From an uncultured Armatimonadota bacterium (GTDB lineage Bacteria > Armatimonadota > Fimbriimonadia > Fimbriimonadales > Fimbriimonadaceae), in NCBI GenBank assembly GCA_903833215.1, contig CAILEM010000123.1, forward strand, positions 1 through 62,091: a stretch of DNA of 62,091 bases, given 5' to 3'. Both the position numbers and the translations under genes were made by a program. Under the pieces are notes generated by a model. It worked only from the letters and a program-made list of their open reading frames with translations, searched no databases and was not told the origin of the DNA. Shown here one piece after another: positions 51,810 through 61,001 of the stretch (its first letter is position 1; each line of letters begins with the position of its first letter).

Positions 51810-54308
51810 ATGACGAATCACATGCGCTTGCTCACGTTGATCCCTTTCTTGGCTGTTTTCACAGTGGCCCTATCCCAAGACATGCCCCGACCGGGCGCAC
51901 TTCGCAAGTACAGCGACGTGGTTACCAAGGACGCCGTCTCGCAATCGGGCATGTTCAAGGTCCATCGCATTGATGAGCGAATGCTGCTTGAAATTCCTGA
52001 GGCAATGATCGGACGTGAGCTGCTTTGGCAGACCGAGGTCGCCGAACTCCCACAAAGTTCTGGCTACCCAGGAACCGCAGCAGGCACCCGAGTGATTCGA
52101 TTCACCCGGCGCAAAAACAAGATATACCTACGCAATGTCGACTACAGCATGCGAACAGAGGCTTCGGGTGCGAGAAAGGTTGGAGTGGATGCCAACACGA
52201 TCGAACCGATCCTGATGTCATTTGAGGTTCTCACCGAGAACGGCGACAAGGCGGCTGTCATTGATGCGACCAACCTCTTCTTAAGCGACCCACAAGATTT
52301 CTCGGTGCGAGATGCGATCGGAACGAGCGGGGCCGATCCTTCCCGCTCCTATATCGACCGTGTCAAGGCATACCCGGACAACATCGAGACAAGATCCTTC
52401 CTCACTTTTAGCGCTGGCTTCAATCGAATGAGTCTATTTGGGCCGAGTGGCGGTGGTCCAACGTCGAGCGCAATCAGCGTTACCGTACATTACAGCCTGG
52501 TTCTGCTTCCCGAAAAGCCGATGAAGGGCCGGTTAAAGGATAGCCGCATTGGCTACTTCACCATTGGATACACCGAGTATGGCGGCCCCCTTAATCGCCC
52601 TGTTGATCGACAATATATCGACCGCTTCCGGCTGGAGAAGAAGTTCCCCAATCAACCCGTTTCAGAGCCGGTCAAGCCGATCGTTTTCTACCTAAGCCGC
52701 GAAGTGCCCGAAAAGTGGCGAGCCTACCTAAAAAAGGGGGTTGAAGACTGGCGACCCGCCTTCGAGGAAGCAGGATTTTCGAATGCGATCTCCTGCCTCG
52801 ATGCACCGTCGAGGGACGACGACCCAAATTGGGATCCCGAAGACGTTCGCTATTCGGTGGTTCGTTGGGCGCCTTCGACCACGCAAAATGCGATGGGTCC
52901 GTCGATCCAAGACCCACGAAGCGCGGAGACGATTTCCGCCCACATCATCGTTTGGGACAACGTCGTTGAGTTGGCAGAGTCATGGTACTTCTCGCAAGTC
53001 GCTGCATCCGATCCAAAGTCGCGCAAGCTGCCCCTCTCCGATGAACTCATGGGCTCGCTGCTTCGTTACATTTTGTGCCACGAGGTTGGCCACACCCTTG
53101 GCCTTGAGCACAATTACAAGGCGAGTGCCGCATATACCATTGCGCAGCTTCGCGATCCGAAATTCACTTCGGAGCATGGCGACAACTCGTCGATCATGAG
53201 CTATTCGCGATTCAACTACGTTGCACAACCCGAAGACGGAGTGACCCGGTTCATTCCGATGATCGGGGCTTATGACAAATTTGCGATCCACTATGGGTAT
53301 GCCCCCATTCCCTCCGCGAAATCGGCGGATGATGAAAAGCCCACGTTGGATAAATGGTTAAGTGCGCAGGTTGGCAATCCCTGGCTGCGATTTGGCAACT
53401 ACAAGTATTCGCAAGACCCTACAACCCAGTCGGAGCGCATCGGAGATGACAGTGTTGAGGCGACTCGTCTTGGTCTGCTGAATATTGATCGGATCGCGAG
53501 CACTTACTTGCTCCCCGCAAGCACAAAGTTCGGTGAAGATTATTCCCACCTGACCAGCATGTATTCTGCGTTGATGAGCCAGCGGTTAACCGAGTTACTT
53601 CACACCGGACTTCTTATCGGTGGTGTTGTGGAAACGGACTACCATGCCGGACGTGGCGGAGCCGTCTTCAAGCCTGTCCCGGCCGCTCAGCAGCGTCGTG
53701 CGGCGAAGTTAGTGGTTGAAAAGGCTTTTAATCTGCCCAAAGCGCTCTTCAATCAGGACTTACTCAACAAAATTCGACCCGATGGCAGCATGGACCAATT
53801 CGTTGGCATGGAAGATCTGCTCATGGGTTATTTGCTTACAGGTTCGCGCATTGCTCGACTTGTGGAGAACGAAGCCATCAACGGCGCCAATGCCTATGGA
53901 GTTGGCGACTTTGTTGGAGATATCACCAACGGTGTCTGGACAGAATTAGGAACCGCTCACCCCAAAGTTGAGACCTTCCGACGGATCGTTCAGCGGTCGT
54001 ATCTGCGGGTCCTGGACGGCAAGGTGAACGGAAACACCAAGGACGACCTTCGCCTCTACGTTAAGGCTTCTTTGCGCAACCTCGCAAAGAAGATTGATGC
54101 CGCGATTCCTCGCGCTGGAAACAGCGTGACCGCGATGCACCTGACGGACAGCCGACGAGAGATTGAGCAAATCCTTAACGGCAAGAATCCCCGTCCATCC
54201 AGCGGAGGCTCCTCCTTCTTCAGCCCCTTCGGCATCCAGCAAGACCCGAAAGGCTGCTACCTGATGCCGCCTTTGACGCCTTTCGCTGAGGTGAAGAAGG
54301 GTTCATAG
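51810..54308 (+). CDS. secreted zinc-dependent metalloprotease (DUF4953/DUF5117 family)
   Basis: About 832 residues from ATG 51810 (51822 is also possible), with a signal peptide (MRLLTLIPFLAVFTVALS). Large N-terminal beta domain (DUF5117-like, ~35-280), then a metzincin-type site HEVGHTLGLEHN (residues ~424-435), and a DUF4953-type C-terminal region. Such proteins are exported zinc peptidases of unknown specificity. Divergent from the S9 peptidase, so the two may be co-regulated. An earlier start at 51750 would overlap the S9 start codon. Confidence 0.92.
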   Translation: MTNHMRLLTLIPFLAVFTVALSQDMPRPGALRKYSDVVTKDAVSQSGMFKVHRIDERMLLEIPEAMIGRELLWQTEVAELPQSSGYPGTAAGTRVIRFTRRKNKIYLRNVDYSMRTEASGARKVGVDANTIEPILMSFEVLTENGDKAAVIDATNLFLSDPQDFSVRDAIGTSGADPSRSYIDRVKAYPDNIETRSFLTFSAGFNRMSLFGPSGGGPTSSAISVTVHYSLVLLPEKPMKGRLKDSRIGYFTIGYTEYGGPLNRPVDRQYIDRFRLEKKFPNQPVSEPVKPIVFYLSREVPEKWRAYLKKGVEDWRPAFEEAGFSNAISCLDAPSRDDDPNWDPEDVRYSVVRWAPSTTQNAMGPSIQDPRSAETISAHIIVWDNVVELAESWYFSQVAASDPKSRKLPLSDELMGSLLRYILCHEVGHTLGLEHNYKASAAYTIAQLRDPKFTSEHGDNSSIMSYSRFNYVAQPEDGVTRFIPMIGAYDKFAIHYGYAPIPSAKSADDEKPTLDKWLSAQVGNPWLRFGNYKYSQDPTTQSERIGDDSVEATRLGLLNIDRIASTYLLPASTKFGEDYSHLTSMYSALMSQRLTELLHTGLLIGGVVETDYHAGRGGAVFKPVPAAQQRRAAKLVVEKAFNLPKALFNQDLLNKIRPDGSMDQFVGMEDLLMGYLLTGSRIARLVENEAINGANAYGVGDFVGDITNGVWTELGTAHPKVETFRRIVQRSYLRVLDGKVNGNTKDDLRLYVKASLRNLAKKIDAAIPRAGNSVTAMHLTDSRREIEQILNGKNPRPSSGGSSFFSPFGIQQDPKGCYLMPPLTPFAEVKKGS

Positions 54309-54360
54309 CGTCGGGGTTGTTTGTTCGGCTGCTGATGTTTATTGACGGTTGTTGAATTGG

Positions 54361-54453
54361 CACGCAAAGTCCGCCGAGGAACGCAAAGGAATGGCCCGTA
54401 CGGGGCTCGACAAACATTTCTCCTCCTTTGCGTGCCTTGGCGGACTTGGCGTG
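54361..54453. repeat. long inverted repeat between convergent metalloprotease and nadE genes
   Basis: Arms 54361-54390 and 54424-54453 are reverse complements at 27 of 30 positions (core ...CGCAAAGGA / TCCTTTGCG... and GTCCGCC / GGCGGAC), with a 33-nt loop that itself has a small GC hairpin. It is not T-rich. Either a bidirectional terminator or an intergenic repeat-family member. Confidence 0.75.
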
Positions 54454-54509
54454 AGACACTAATACCCAGCTCAAACTGAGAAACCTCAGTCACAATCCCA
54501 CACTAGAGT

Positions 54510-55373
54510 TTAGAAATCAACCGGTCGGAGGTAGTACTCGCCGATCGCGGTCGAACTCAGCATCGCGACGGTGGGTAAACGCCGCTTCCAGTGAGTGGTG
54601 TCTACCCGCTTCCAGACGAGCTCGACTTCCGACTGGGCGAAACCCATCTCGACCAACTTAGCCATGGTGAATCCTTGGGTCATGAAGTGGAGGATGCGGT
54701 CGGCTTTGGCGTAGGTGATTCCGAAATCCGATTCATCGGTCTGCCCTTTGATGAGGTCGGCGGAGGCAGGCTTGTTGATGATCTCGCCGGGGACGCCAAG
54801 CTCGGTGGCGAGTTGCCAAACTTGAGTCTTGAACAGGTCGCCGATCGGGTTGATTGGGGGTGAATCGTCGGCGTGCCAGGTGTAGTAGCCGAAGAGACGT
54901 TCGCTCTTGTTTCCGGTACCGATGGGCAACGCTCCGATTTTTGCGCCTTGGTCGAAGATCACGATCATGCGGGTTCGGGCGCATACGTTACCAAGGCGGC
55001 TCGGGCTGATGTCTTCCTCGTGCGACCCGATGTATCCATCGACCATCGGCGTGATTTCGATCGTTCGGACGTTGATGCCGAGGTCGTCCACGACCAGATT
55101 CGCGTGATCAATGCTCTCCTGCGAGGAGATCTTGTAAGGCATTCGGAAGGCGTACACATTCTCCGGCCCAAATGCCCTTGCGGCGAGATATGCGACGACT
55201 GCGGAGTCGACACCACCTGAAAGGCCTAGCACCGCCTTGGTCACGCCCCGCCGCCGAATGCACTCGTCCTTCAGGAATCGGACCAGCCAATCAGCAACCA
55301 GTCCAGCATTAATCACAAGCGGCTCATCGGAGTTGGCATCAAACGCCTGGGCGCGCAGAACGGTAAGCGGCAT
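54510..55373 (-). CDS. nadE: ammonia-dependent NAD+ synthetase
   Basis: 287 residues. Adenylates nicotinate adenine dinucleotide and amidates it with ammonia. The PP-loop is LGLSGGVDSAVVAYLAARA, and later family segments are NVCARTRMIVIFDQ, LPIGTGNKSERLFGYYTWHADD, and KPASADLIKGQTDESDFG. No N-terminal glutaminase (CN hydrolase) domain, so it uses free ammonia or a separate donor. A TAAGCT hexamer 6 nt before the ATG gives a leaderless-type start. Confidence 0.96.
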   Translation of the reverse strand: MPLTVLRAQAFDANSDEPLVINAGLVADWLVRFLKDECIRRRGVTKAVLGLSGGVDSAVVAYLAARAFGPENVYAFRMPYKISSQESIDHANLVVDDLGINVRTIEITPMVDGYIGSHEEDISPSRLGNVCARTRMIVIFDQGAKIGALPIGTGNKSERLFGYYTWHADDSPPINPIGDLFKTQVWQLATELGVPGEIINKPASADLIKGQTDESDFGITYAKADRILHFMTQGFTMAKLVEMGFAQSEVELVWKRVDTTHWKRRLPTVAMLSSTAIGEYYLRPVDF

Positions 55374-55379
55374 GCCTAT

Positions 55380-55385
55380 AGCTTA
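55380..55385 (-). promoter_or_regulatory. -10 element (leaderless) of nadE
   Basis: TAAGCT on the minus strand ends 6 nt before the ATG at 55373. Confidence 0.55.
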
Positions 55386-55523
55386 CACTCCCACGATCGT
55401 CTCCAACCGCGTACAATATCCTAGGTCAAAAGACTATTAAACGCATCCTTACAACGGCCTACCCCGTTACAGGAATATAGGATCAGCGCAGACGAGTTTC
55501 GTCGGCAGGGGGCCTCGCGAATC

Positions 55524-55724
55524 ATGTCCACTACAACAAGAAATATCATCACCTTCGCAGTCGGAGCCATTGCAGTCTGGATCGCCATCCACTGGATCTT
55601 CAAGATTGTGTTCAGCATCTTCTCGCTGCTGCTGCCCGTCGCAATCGTCGGTGGAGCTCTGTATGCCGGATACCAACTGTTCGGAAAAAAAGCTCTGGGC
55701 GGCGGTAGACGAACCCTGCCGTAA
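55524..55724 (+). CDS. small membrane protein, unknown function
   Basis: 66 residues with two hydrophobic stretches (TFAVGAIAVWIAIHWIFKIV and LLLPVAIVGGALYAGYQLFG) and a basic end (GGGRRTLP). It has good coding composition and no family match. It lies between nadE (divergent) and the penicillin acylase gene. A perfect GC-rich hairpin follows at 55741. Confidence 0.6.
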   Translation: MSTTTRNIITFAVGAIAVWIAIHWIFKIVFSIFSLLLPVAIVGGALYAGYQLFGKKALGGGRRTLP

Positions 55725-55740
55725 ACGAACCAACGGCGTT

Positions 55741-55764
55741 GCGTCCCGAGTATGATCGGGACGC
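55741..55764 (+). repeat. perfect inverted repeat before the penicillin acylase gene
   Basis: GCGTCCCGA and TCGGGACGC, 9 bp perfect with a 6-nt loop, ending 9 nt before ATG 55774. A TATGAT -10 hexamer (55751-55756) sits in the loop, so the repeat could be an operator over the promoter. It has no U-tract. Confidence 0.6.
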
Positions 55765-55773
55765 AAACTTCTC

Positions 55774-57945
55774 ATGATCGCCGTTCTACTTCTCATTGCC
55801 GCCCGCCAATCTATGGCGATCTCCCGAGACACCTATGGTGTCCCTCACATCCATGCGGAAAGACTCACCGATGCGTTTTATCAGGCGGGTTATGCCGTCG
55901 CCGAGGACCGACTCTGGCAGATGGAAACCAGTCGCCGGCTGGCTCGGGGCCGTCTTGCAGAAGTTTTAGGCAAATCGTTCCTCGGGTCCGACAAGGATAT
56001 CGTCACCACGGGCTATACCGACGATGAACTTCTGGACCAATACAGAGAACTGACTCCGGCCGCCCAGACCGTCGTAGAAGCCTATGTCAGGGGTGTAAAC
56101 GCCTATATACGCACTCGTTCAGATTCCACATTGCCGGAGGGATATCGGCAAAATGGATTCAAACCCGAGCCTTGGACCGCGCTTGATACCGTCGCTATTT
56201 GCGTACGCCTGCTACAGCAGTTCGGCCGCGGCGGCGCGGGGGAGATTCGAAATCTTGCTGCTCTGAACTATCTCCAGACTCAGAAGCCGATCGGAACCAA
56301 AGCGCTTGACGTCTTTGATGATATGGCGTGGTTCAATGACCCCGACGCCATCCCGACCGTAGCCGCTTCGGATGACCCTCTCGCACGAAATCATCCCAAT
56401 TTCGATAAGCCAAGCCGCTCAGCTACAGAAGCTCAACTCGCCAAACTCCCCAAACTAGGGCTGCTCCAGCTGATGGGCGGAATCCGTATTAGCTCCCGTG
56501 AAGAATCGACTCGCGTTGCAGAGTCGCTGTCTTCCCCCTTCCACACTGGTAGTTATTGCGTCGTTGTTGGCCCCAAGAAGTCGGCCACCGGTCACCCATT
56601 GCTCCTGTCTGGCCCTCAGATGGGAATGCGGGTTCCGAGCTTGGTCCACGAAATGTCGATTGAAGCACCCGGGTTTGCGACAGTCGGCATGGATGTTCCT
56701 GGCATTCCCGGAATCATTGTCGGACACACCAAGTCGTTCGCCTGGGGCTTGACCAGTGGCGTGGCCGACACCGACGACATCTTCTTCTATCCAACCGACG
56801 GATCGAACTATCAAGCTGGTGACCGATCCCGCCCCATCACAAGGATCAAGCGCACGATCAAAGTGAAGGGTGGCGATGACGTTGTCGTCGAGCAACAACG
56901 AACAATCGCTGGGCCCGTCGTGATGGCAGCAGGCAAAACATTGTTCTCCAAGCGTTCCAGCTATTGGATGCGAGAGTTGGAGACATTCAACTCTTGGATC
57001 GGGTTGTGGCAAGCAAACTCGGCCGACGCCATTGAAGCCTCGCTCAACCAAGCGACGATGAACTTCAATTTCTTTTACGCTACATCGAGTGGCGATTTTG
57101 GTTGGAGGTACCTCGGACTTATCCCGAAACGCGCTCCCGGCCTCGATACTCGCTTCCCCACCCCTGGAGACCCCATTTATAACTGGCAAGGACTACTAAG
57201 TCCTGCCGAAATGCCGCGCGTACGCAACCCCAAGGCTGGATTCTTGGCGAATTGGAACAACAAACCCGTTTCTTGGTGGCCAAATTTCGATACTCCCGCC
57301 TGGGGCAAGGTATTCCGAAACTCGGCCCTGCTATCCACGCTCGACAAACCGCTACTCAATGCTGCAGATCTAGAGATGTCCGCATGGTCCATTGCCCGGA
57401 TGGACGAGGATTGGCCATTCTTCAAGCCATACGTCGAACTCGCGAAGGGCGCCCCCGGTTATGAGTTGATCGAAGGCTTTGACGGACGAACCTTCGATGG
57501 ATCACTCCAAGCCGGTGCTTTCGACGCCTTCAAAACGGCGTTAAGGCAGGAGTTATTCCTATCGAACGCCGGCAGCTTCTTGAACCCAGAGTTCTTCAAC
57601 CTTGCGCTTCAGCCGTCGATGATGCTTCGGGCCCTTGAGCGAAAGACGCACTTCAACTATTTGGGAGACAGAACTCCTAAGCAGATTGTCGAAGCCGCCC
57701 TTGCCCGGGTTGCTGCCAATCCACCCGGTCCATTCCACGCCCCGGGCTTCCGTTCGCTGGACCCAACTCCGGTTCCCTACTCCAACCGAGGCACCTACAT
57801 CCAGGTCATCGAATTCCTGAAAAGCGGAATCTACGGTCGGAATGTCGTCACTCCCGGGGTGGCGGAGACCGGCCCTCACAGCAATGATCAGTCTGCCCTG
57901 GCACGGGCTTGGCTGTACAAACCCATGGGGTTTGGGAAGAATTGA
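55774..57945 (+). CDS. penicillin acylase family (Ntn) amidohydrolase
   Basis: 723 residues. N-terminal segment MIAVLLLIAARQSMAISRDT may be a short signal sequence. The alpha-subunit-like part runs to about residue 255, then the Ntn nucleophile Ser in HTGSYCVVVGPKKS (autocleavage would expose it), followed by the conserved SGPQMGMRVPSLVHEM and the GHTKSFAWGLTSG loop. The family cleaves amide bonds of acyl-homoserine lactones, beta-lactams or acyl-amino acids. The substrate here is unknown. The GNAT gene follows with a 1-nt overlap. Confidence 0.9.
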   Translation: MIAVLLLIAARQSMAISRDTYGVPHIHAERLTDAFYQAGYAVAEDRLWQMETSRRLARGRLAEVLGKSFLGSDKDIVTTGYTDDELLDQYRELTPAAQTVVEAYVRGVNAYIRTRSDSTLPEGYRQNGFKPEPWTALDTVAICVRLLQQFGRGGAGEIRNLAALNYLQTQKPIGTKALDVFDDMAWFNDPDAIPTVAASDDPLARNHPNFDKPSRSATEAQLAKLPKLGLLQLMGGIRISSREESTRVAESLSSPFHTGSYCVVVGPKKSATGHPLLLSGPQMGMRVPSLVHEMSIEAPGFATVGMDVPGIPGIIVGHTKSFAWGLTSGVADTDDIFFYPTDGSNYQAGDRSRPITRIKRTIKVKGGDDVVVEQQRTIAGPVVMAAGKTLFSKRSSYWMRELETFNSWIGLWQANSADAIEASLNQATMNFNFFYATSSGDFGWRYLGLIPKRAPGLDTRFPTPGDPIYNWQGLLSPAEMPRVRNPKAGFLANWNNKPVSWWPNFDTPAWGKVFRNSALLSTLDKPLLNAADLEMSAWSIARMDEDWPFFKPYVELAKGAPGYELIEGFDGRTFDGSLQAGAFDAFKTALRQELFLSNAGSFLNPEFFNLALQPSMMLRALERKTHFNYLGDRTPKQIVEAALARVAANPPGPFHAPGFRSLDPTPVPYSNRGTYIQVIEFLKSGIYGRNVVTPGVAETGPHSNDQSALARAWLYKPMGFGKN

Positions 57946-58718
57946 TGGATGTGGCTGGTGTCGTTGACGCTTTTCGCAACGAGGCAAGGACACTTCATTG
58001 GAGTGGCGAAGAGCTCGAATCGTTGCCTTTCGTCACGCGGCGCTGCGGAACCGCAGGCGATTACAGTTACGTCACAGCCTTCGCGCTCACAACGGAGAAC
58101 GCTGATGCTGAGATCCAAGAGCAGATTTCCCACTTTCGGGAATTAGGCCGTTCCTTCGAGTGGAAAACATTTTCGTTCGACGAACCTTCGAATCTAGTCG
58201 AGCGGTTGAAGGCGGCTGGATTTGAGGTTGAAGACTTGGAATCCCTCGTTATGTATGACCTCGCTGATGGACTTGAGCCTTTTCAGTTCCCTGCCGGTAT
58301 TGAAGTGAAGCGAGTGCAGAACGAAGGTGAACTGACGGACTTCCGCTCCGTTGCAGAGGAAGTCTTTGCAAAAGACTATTCGTTTACGACAAACCAACTC
58401 GCGGAAGCCATCGCCAGTGGCACAAGGGGCCACGACGCCTATGTGGCGTATGTCTCCGGCGAGCCAGTCTCGATAGGCAGACTCTACACATCCCCGAACA
58501 GCGCCTTCGCCGGCTTCTACGGTGGTGGCACGCGCGAAGCCTTTCATGGCCAAGGCATCTACCGAGCCATCGTAGCCGCCCGAGCACATGAAGCCCTTGC
58601 CCTAGGCGCCCGATACCTCCAAGTCGACGCCCTACCCACGAGCCTCCCAATCCTCAAACGCCTAGGCTTCACCCACATCGCCGACACGATCCCGTGCGTC
58701 TGGTCGCCGCCGAAATAG
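57945..58718 (+). CDS. GNAT-family N-acetyltransferase
   Basis: 257 residues from ATG 57945, which overlaps the acylase stop (TGATG). The frame is open to 57909 inside the acylase gene. The C-terminal GNAT fold carries the acetyl-CoA loop GGGTREAFHGQGIYRAIVAA and YLQVDALPTSLPILKRLGF. The N-terminal ~130 residues form a second, degenerate GNAT-like half. The acyl acceptor is unknown. Coupling to the acylase suggests related metabolites. Confidence 0.88.
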   Translation: MDVAGVVDAFRNEARTLHWSGEELESLPFVTRRCGTAGDYSYVTAFALTTENADAEIQEQISHFRELGRSFEWKTFSFDEPSNLVERLKAAGFEVEDLESLVMYDLADGLEPFQFPAGIEVKRVQNEGELTDFRSVAEEVFAKDYSFTTNQLAEAIASGTRGHDAYVAYVSGEPVSIGRLYTSPNSAFAGFYGGGTREAFHGQGIYRAIVAARAHEALALGARYLQVDALPTSLPILKRLGFTHIADTIPCVWSPPK

Positions 58719-58787
58719 CGGAAGCATTACGGGACGAATTAGGGGCAAGGTAATCCCGATCAAAGCCAGAGCCGGCCAGGCAGGCCC

Positions 58788-58818
58788 CTCTCTTTCCATA
58801 TTATGGAAGGAGAGGGTA
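58788..58818. repeat. near-perfect palindrome after the GNAT gene
   Basis: CCCTCTCTTTCCATA and TATGGAAGGAGAGGG are reverse complements with one mismatch. A very stable hairpin with almost no loop, without a T-tract. It belongs to the same style of intergenic repeat as the CCCCTCA/TGAGGGG hairpin in kdp. Confidence 0.65.
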
Positions 58819-58950
58819 GGGTGAGGATGGCCTCCGCTCTGCGTGCCCCAGGCACCATTATCTCCGGAGCCTGCGATCACCAACACCAAAAGTCGGCCAT
58901 TTCAATCTCTTCAAGTGTGTCAAGACGAGGACTCACAGGGACGTTCTCGC

Positions 58951-59420
58951 ACCGGAGCGTTCGGGGCGATGCCCGCTCACGGTATATATCGCACCTCCGG
59001 CGCTCTTGACATTGAGGCAACCAAAAACCAGGCTTTTAGCCTGGGCTGATATAGTCTCGCCCCTACCGGGGCTACCAGTGGGCAGTCGGTGGGATTAATC
59101 CCTGCGATCCACCGCGGAATCGCAACGACGTATTCACACCGGAGCGTTCGGGGCGAAGCCCGCTCACGGTATATATCGCACCTCCGGCGCTTTGGATATT
59201 GGGGCGACCAAAAACCAGGCTTTCAGACTGTGGGCTGATATAGTCTCGCCCCTACCGGAGCTACCAGTGGGCAGTCGGTGGGATTAATCCCTGCGATCCA
59301 CCGCGGAGTCGCCGCGAATATTCGCGCCGGATCATTCGGGGCGACCAAATACCAGGCTTTCAGCCTGGGCTGGTATCGTCTCGCCCCTACCGGGGCTACC
59401 AGTGGGTATTCGGTGTGATT
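58951..59420 (+). repeat. three tandem copies of a structured intergenic repeat
   Basis: Copy 1 starts at 58951 and copy 2 at 59137 (period 186), both opening CACCGGAGCGTTCGGGGCGA. Copy 3 starts at 59335 and lacks ~45 nt of the middle. Each copy has a CCAGGC...GCCTGG hairpin (59028-59044 in copy 1), GCCCCTACCGGGGC (59059-59072) and, in copies 1 and 2, the palindrome GGGATTAATCCC (59091-59102, 59280-59291). No gene lies between 58719 and 59602. Stem bases are kept while some loops differ. Confidence 0.85.
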
Positions 59421-59602
59421 CGAATTCGTTGGCCATAAACCGACTTAGAATTACCCACAACTCCGACGGCTGTTGCGTCGGTACGATCACCGCCGACTAC
59501 GTGGGCTCATGGCGATATCAGGGCCCGGGCAACCCGTAAACGCCTTCAGAATTTCCTCATCTCACCCGCCTAAACTCGCTCCATCACCCCGAAGGAGCCT
59601 CG

Positions 59603-60163
59603 ATGAAAGCATTTCCAACTCTGGCAATCACCACCCTCGCGATAATAAGCACAGCCGCCAACGGCCAAACCAAGCGAATCCCGATCACCTTCACCGGTGG
59701 CTACGAAACCGACCGTCGTGATGGTGGACGACCGATCATTCTTATCGCTGCCGCCCTCGGCGTCCCTTCTGAAGTCTTCCGAAAAGCATTCTCCGGGGTC
59801 ACTCCTGCCCGAGGACGTGCACCGGAACCCGAACAGGTGCGGCGCAACAAGGATGCCCTCCTTTCCGTGCTGAGCCCTTATGGCATCACCAATTACCGAC
59901 TTGACACTGTTAGCGACTACTACCGATACCAGCCGGAACGCGGTGAACGCTGGCCTGCAACACCTGCTCAGGCCTATGCCGTCGTATCCAAGGGCAAGAT
60001 CGTCTCGATCAAGATGACGCGTCCTGGCTCAGGTTACAGTTCCCCACCCTCTGTCTTGATCCCCGGCTTTGAGAATCTCACTCCGGTAGTGACGGTGAGT
60101 TACTCAAAGCAGTTCGAAGTGAATGGAGCGGTTAGAGCAATATCCATTACACAGAAAAGATAA
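59603..60163 (+). CDS. hypothetical secreted protein
   Basis: 186 residues, signal peptide MKAFPTLAITTLAIISTAANG. The mature part contains GGYETDRRDGGRPIILIAAA and a Pro/Tyr-rich middle (SDYYRYQPERGERWPATP), then beta strands with GSGYSSPPSVLIPGF, a pattern common in secreted repeat proteins. No family recognised. It has an SD (GAAGGAG) and a TAAACT -10 at 59571-59576, so unlike several neighbours it is a leadered gene. Confidence 0.75.
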   Translation: MKAFPTLAITTLAIISTAANGQTKRIPITFTGGYETDRRDGGRPIILIAAALGVPSEVFRKAFSGVTPARGRAPEPEQVRRNKDALLSVLSPYGITNYRLDTVSDYYRYQPERGERWPATPAQAYAVVSKGKIVSIKMTRPGSGYSSPPSVLIPGFENLTPVVTVSYSKQFEVNGAVRAISITQKR

Positions 60164-60190
60164 TAAAGTTTTAAGCCACTTGAGTTCGAC

Positions 60191-60220
60191 TTGATTCCCT
60201 CCAGCGAAGGACGATACCCT
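60191..60220 (+). promoter_or_regulatory. promoter of the lipoprotein-like gene (leaderless)
   Basis: TTGATT (60191-60196), an 18-nt spacer and TACCCT (60215-60220), which ends 7 nt before the GTG at 60228. Confidence 0.6.
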
Positions 60221-60227
60221 AGGGTTC

Positions 60228-60953
60228 GTGGTTAAATCGCGAATCCTACTTCTGCTAGTTCCCTGTATCGTTGTGCTCGGGTCCACTGGCTGCAAGAAGG
60301 CTGAGGAGCTTCATGTGAAGGACGCGCCTCCTGCGCAGCTTCAACCCGGTTGGACACCGGCGACGTCGAAGGACGGCGTCGTTTCACTGGGCGTGCCATC
60401 AGGGTGGCGGGTTGGCACTGACGCCGCCAATGGGCTCGCAGATCTCGCGGCAAAACTAGGTAACTCGGGAATTGACAACCAAGCCGCTCCGGAGGGTTCG
60501 CTCGGCGCAGAGATGCAGAAGATCGCACAGCGGGCAGACGAAAACGCTAAGAAGCAAGAAGCGGAAGCCCTCGCTGCCCTAGAAAAGAAAGGCGTCGTCC
60601 TCAACGTCATCAACGGCTCCAAGCCCATCCCTGGCGAAAGTCGGACCCGTTTCTACCTTAAAGTCACCCACGGCAACGGACCTATCGCCATTGCTGATGC
60701 GCTAGACGTGGAGAAGCTCCACTACCATTCACCACCACCTCCAACCGACGCCACCCTGCCCATCGGCCCTGCCAAGAAGTTCTCGGCACACGATTCCCTA
60801 CGTGATGGTATGACCTTGCACCAAATGAGTTACGTCGTCATCGACGGTCCAAACACCTACACCTTAAGGTTTGTCACCGAAGAAGCCCCCGAAACCATCG
60901 AATCCATCGCCGATGCCGTCGCCCAGACCCTAAGAATCAAACCAAGCAAGTGA
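60228..60953 (+). CDS. hypothetical lipoprotein-like exported protein
   Basis: 241 residues. N terminus MVKSRILLLLVPCIVVLGST then GCKK, a signal sequence with a lipobox-like STGC (Cys22). The mature part has a helical Glu/Ala-rich segment (MQKIAQRADENAKKQEAEAL) and beta strands around it, with a PPPPTD stretch. No family recognised. GTG start and leaderless-type promoter. The tRNA-Glu gene follows 48 nt after its stop. Confidence 0.75.
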   Translation: MVKSRILLLLVPCIVVLGSTGCKKAEELHVKDAPPAQLQPGWTPATSKDGVVSLGVPSGWRVGTDAANGLADLAAKLGNSGIDNQAAPEGSLGAEMQKIAQRADENAKKQEAEALAALEKKGVVLNVINGSKPIPGESRTRFYLKVTHGNGPIAIADALDVEKLHYHSPPPPTDATLPIGPAKKFSAHDSLRDGMTLHQMSYVVIDGPNTYTLRFVTEEAPETIESIADAVAQTLRIKPSK

Positions 60954-61001
60954 ATTGGGTGGCGAACCGGATTCCATTCAAGGTAATATTCCTAGCCGTC
61001 T

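Noticed and set aside
58951-59420. CRISPR array
   Set aside because: Repeats are long, only three, adjacent without unique spacers, and no cas genes are present.
58719-59602. Short frames in the repeat region (for example 58803-59009)
   Set aside because: They follow the DNA repeat and have no start signals or conserved reading frame between copies.
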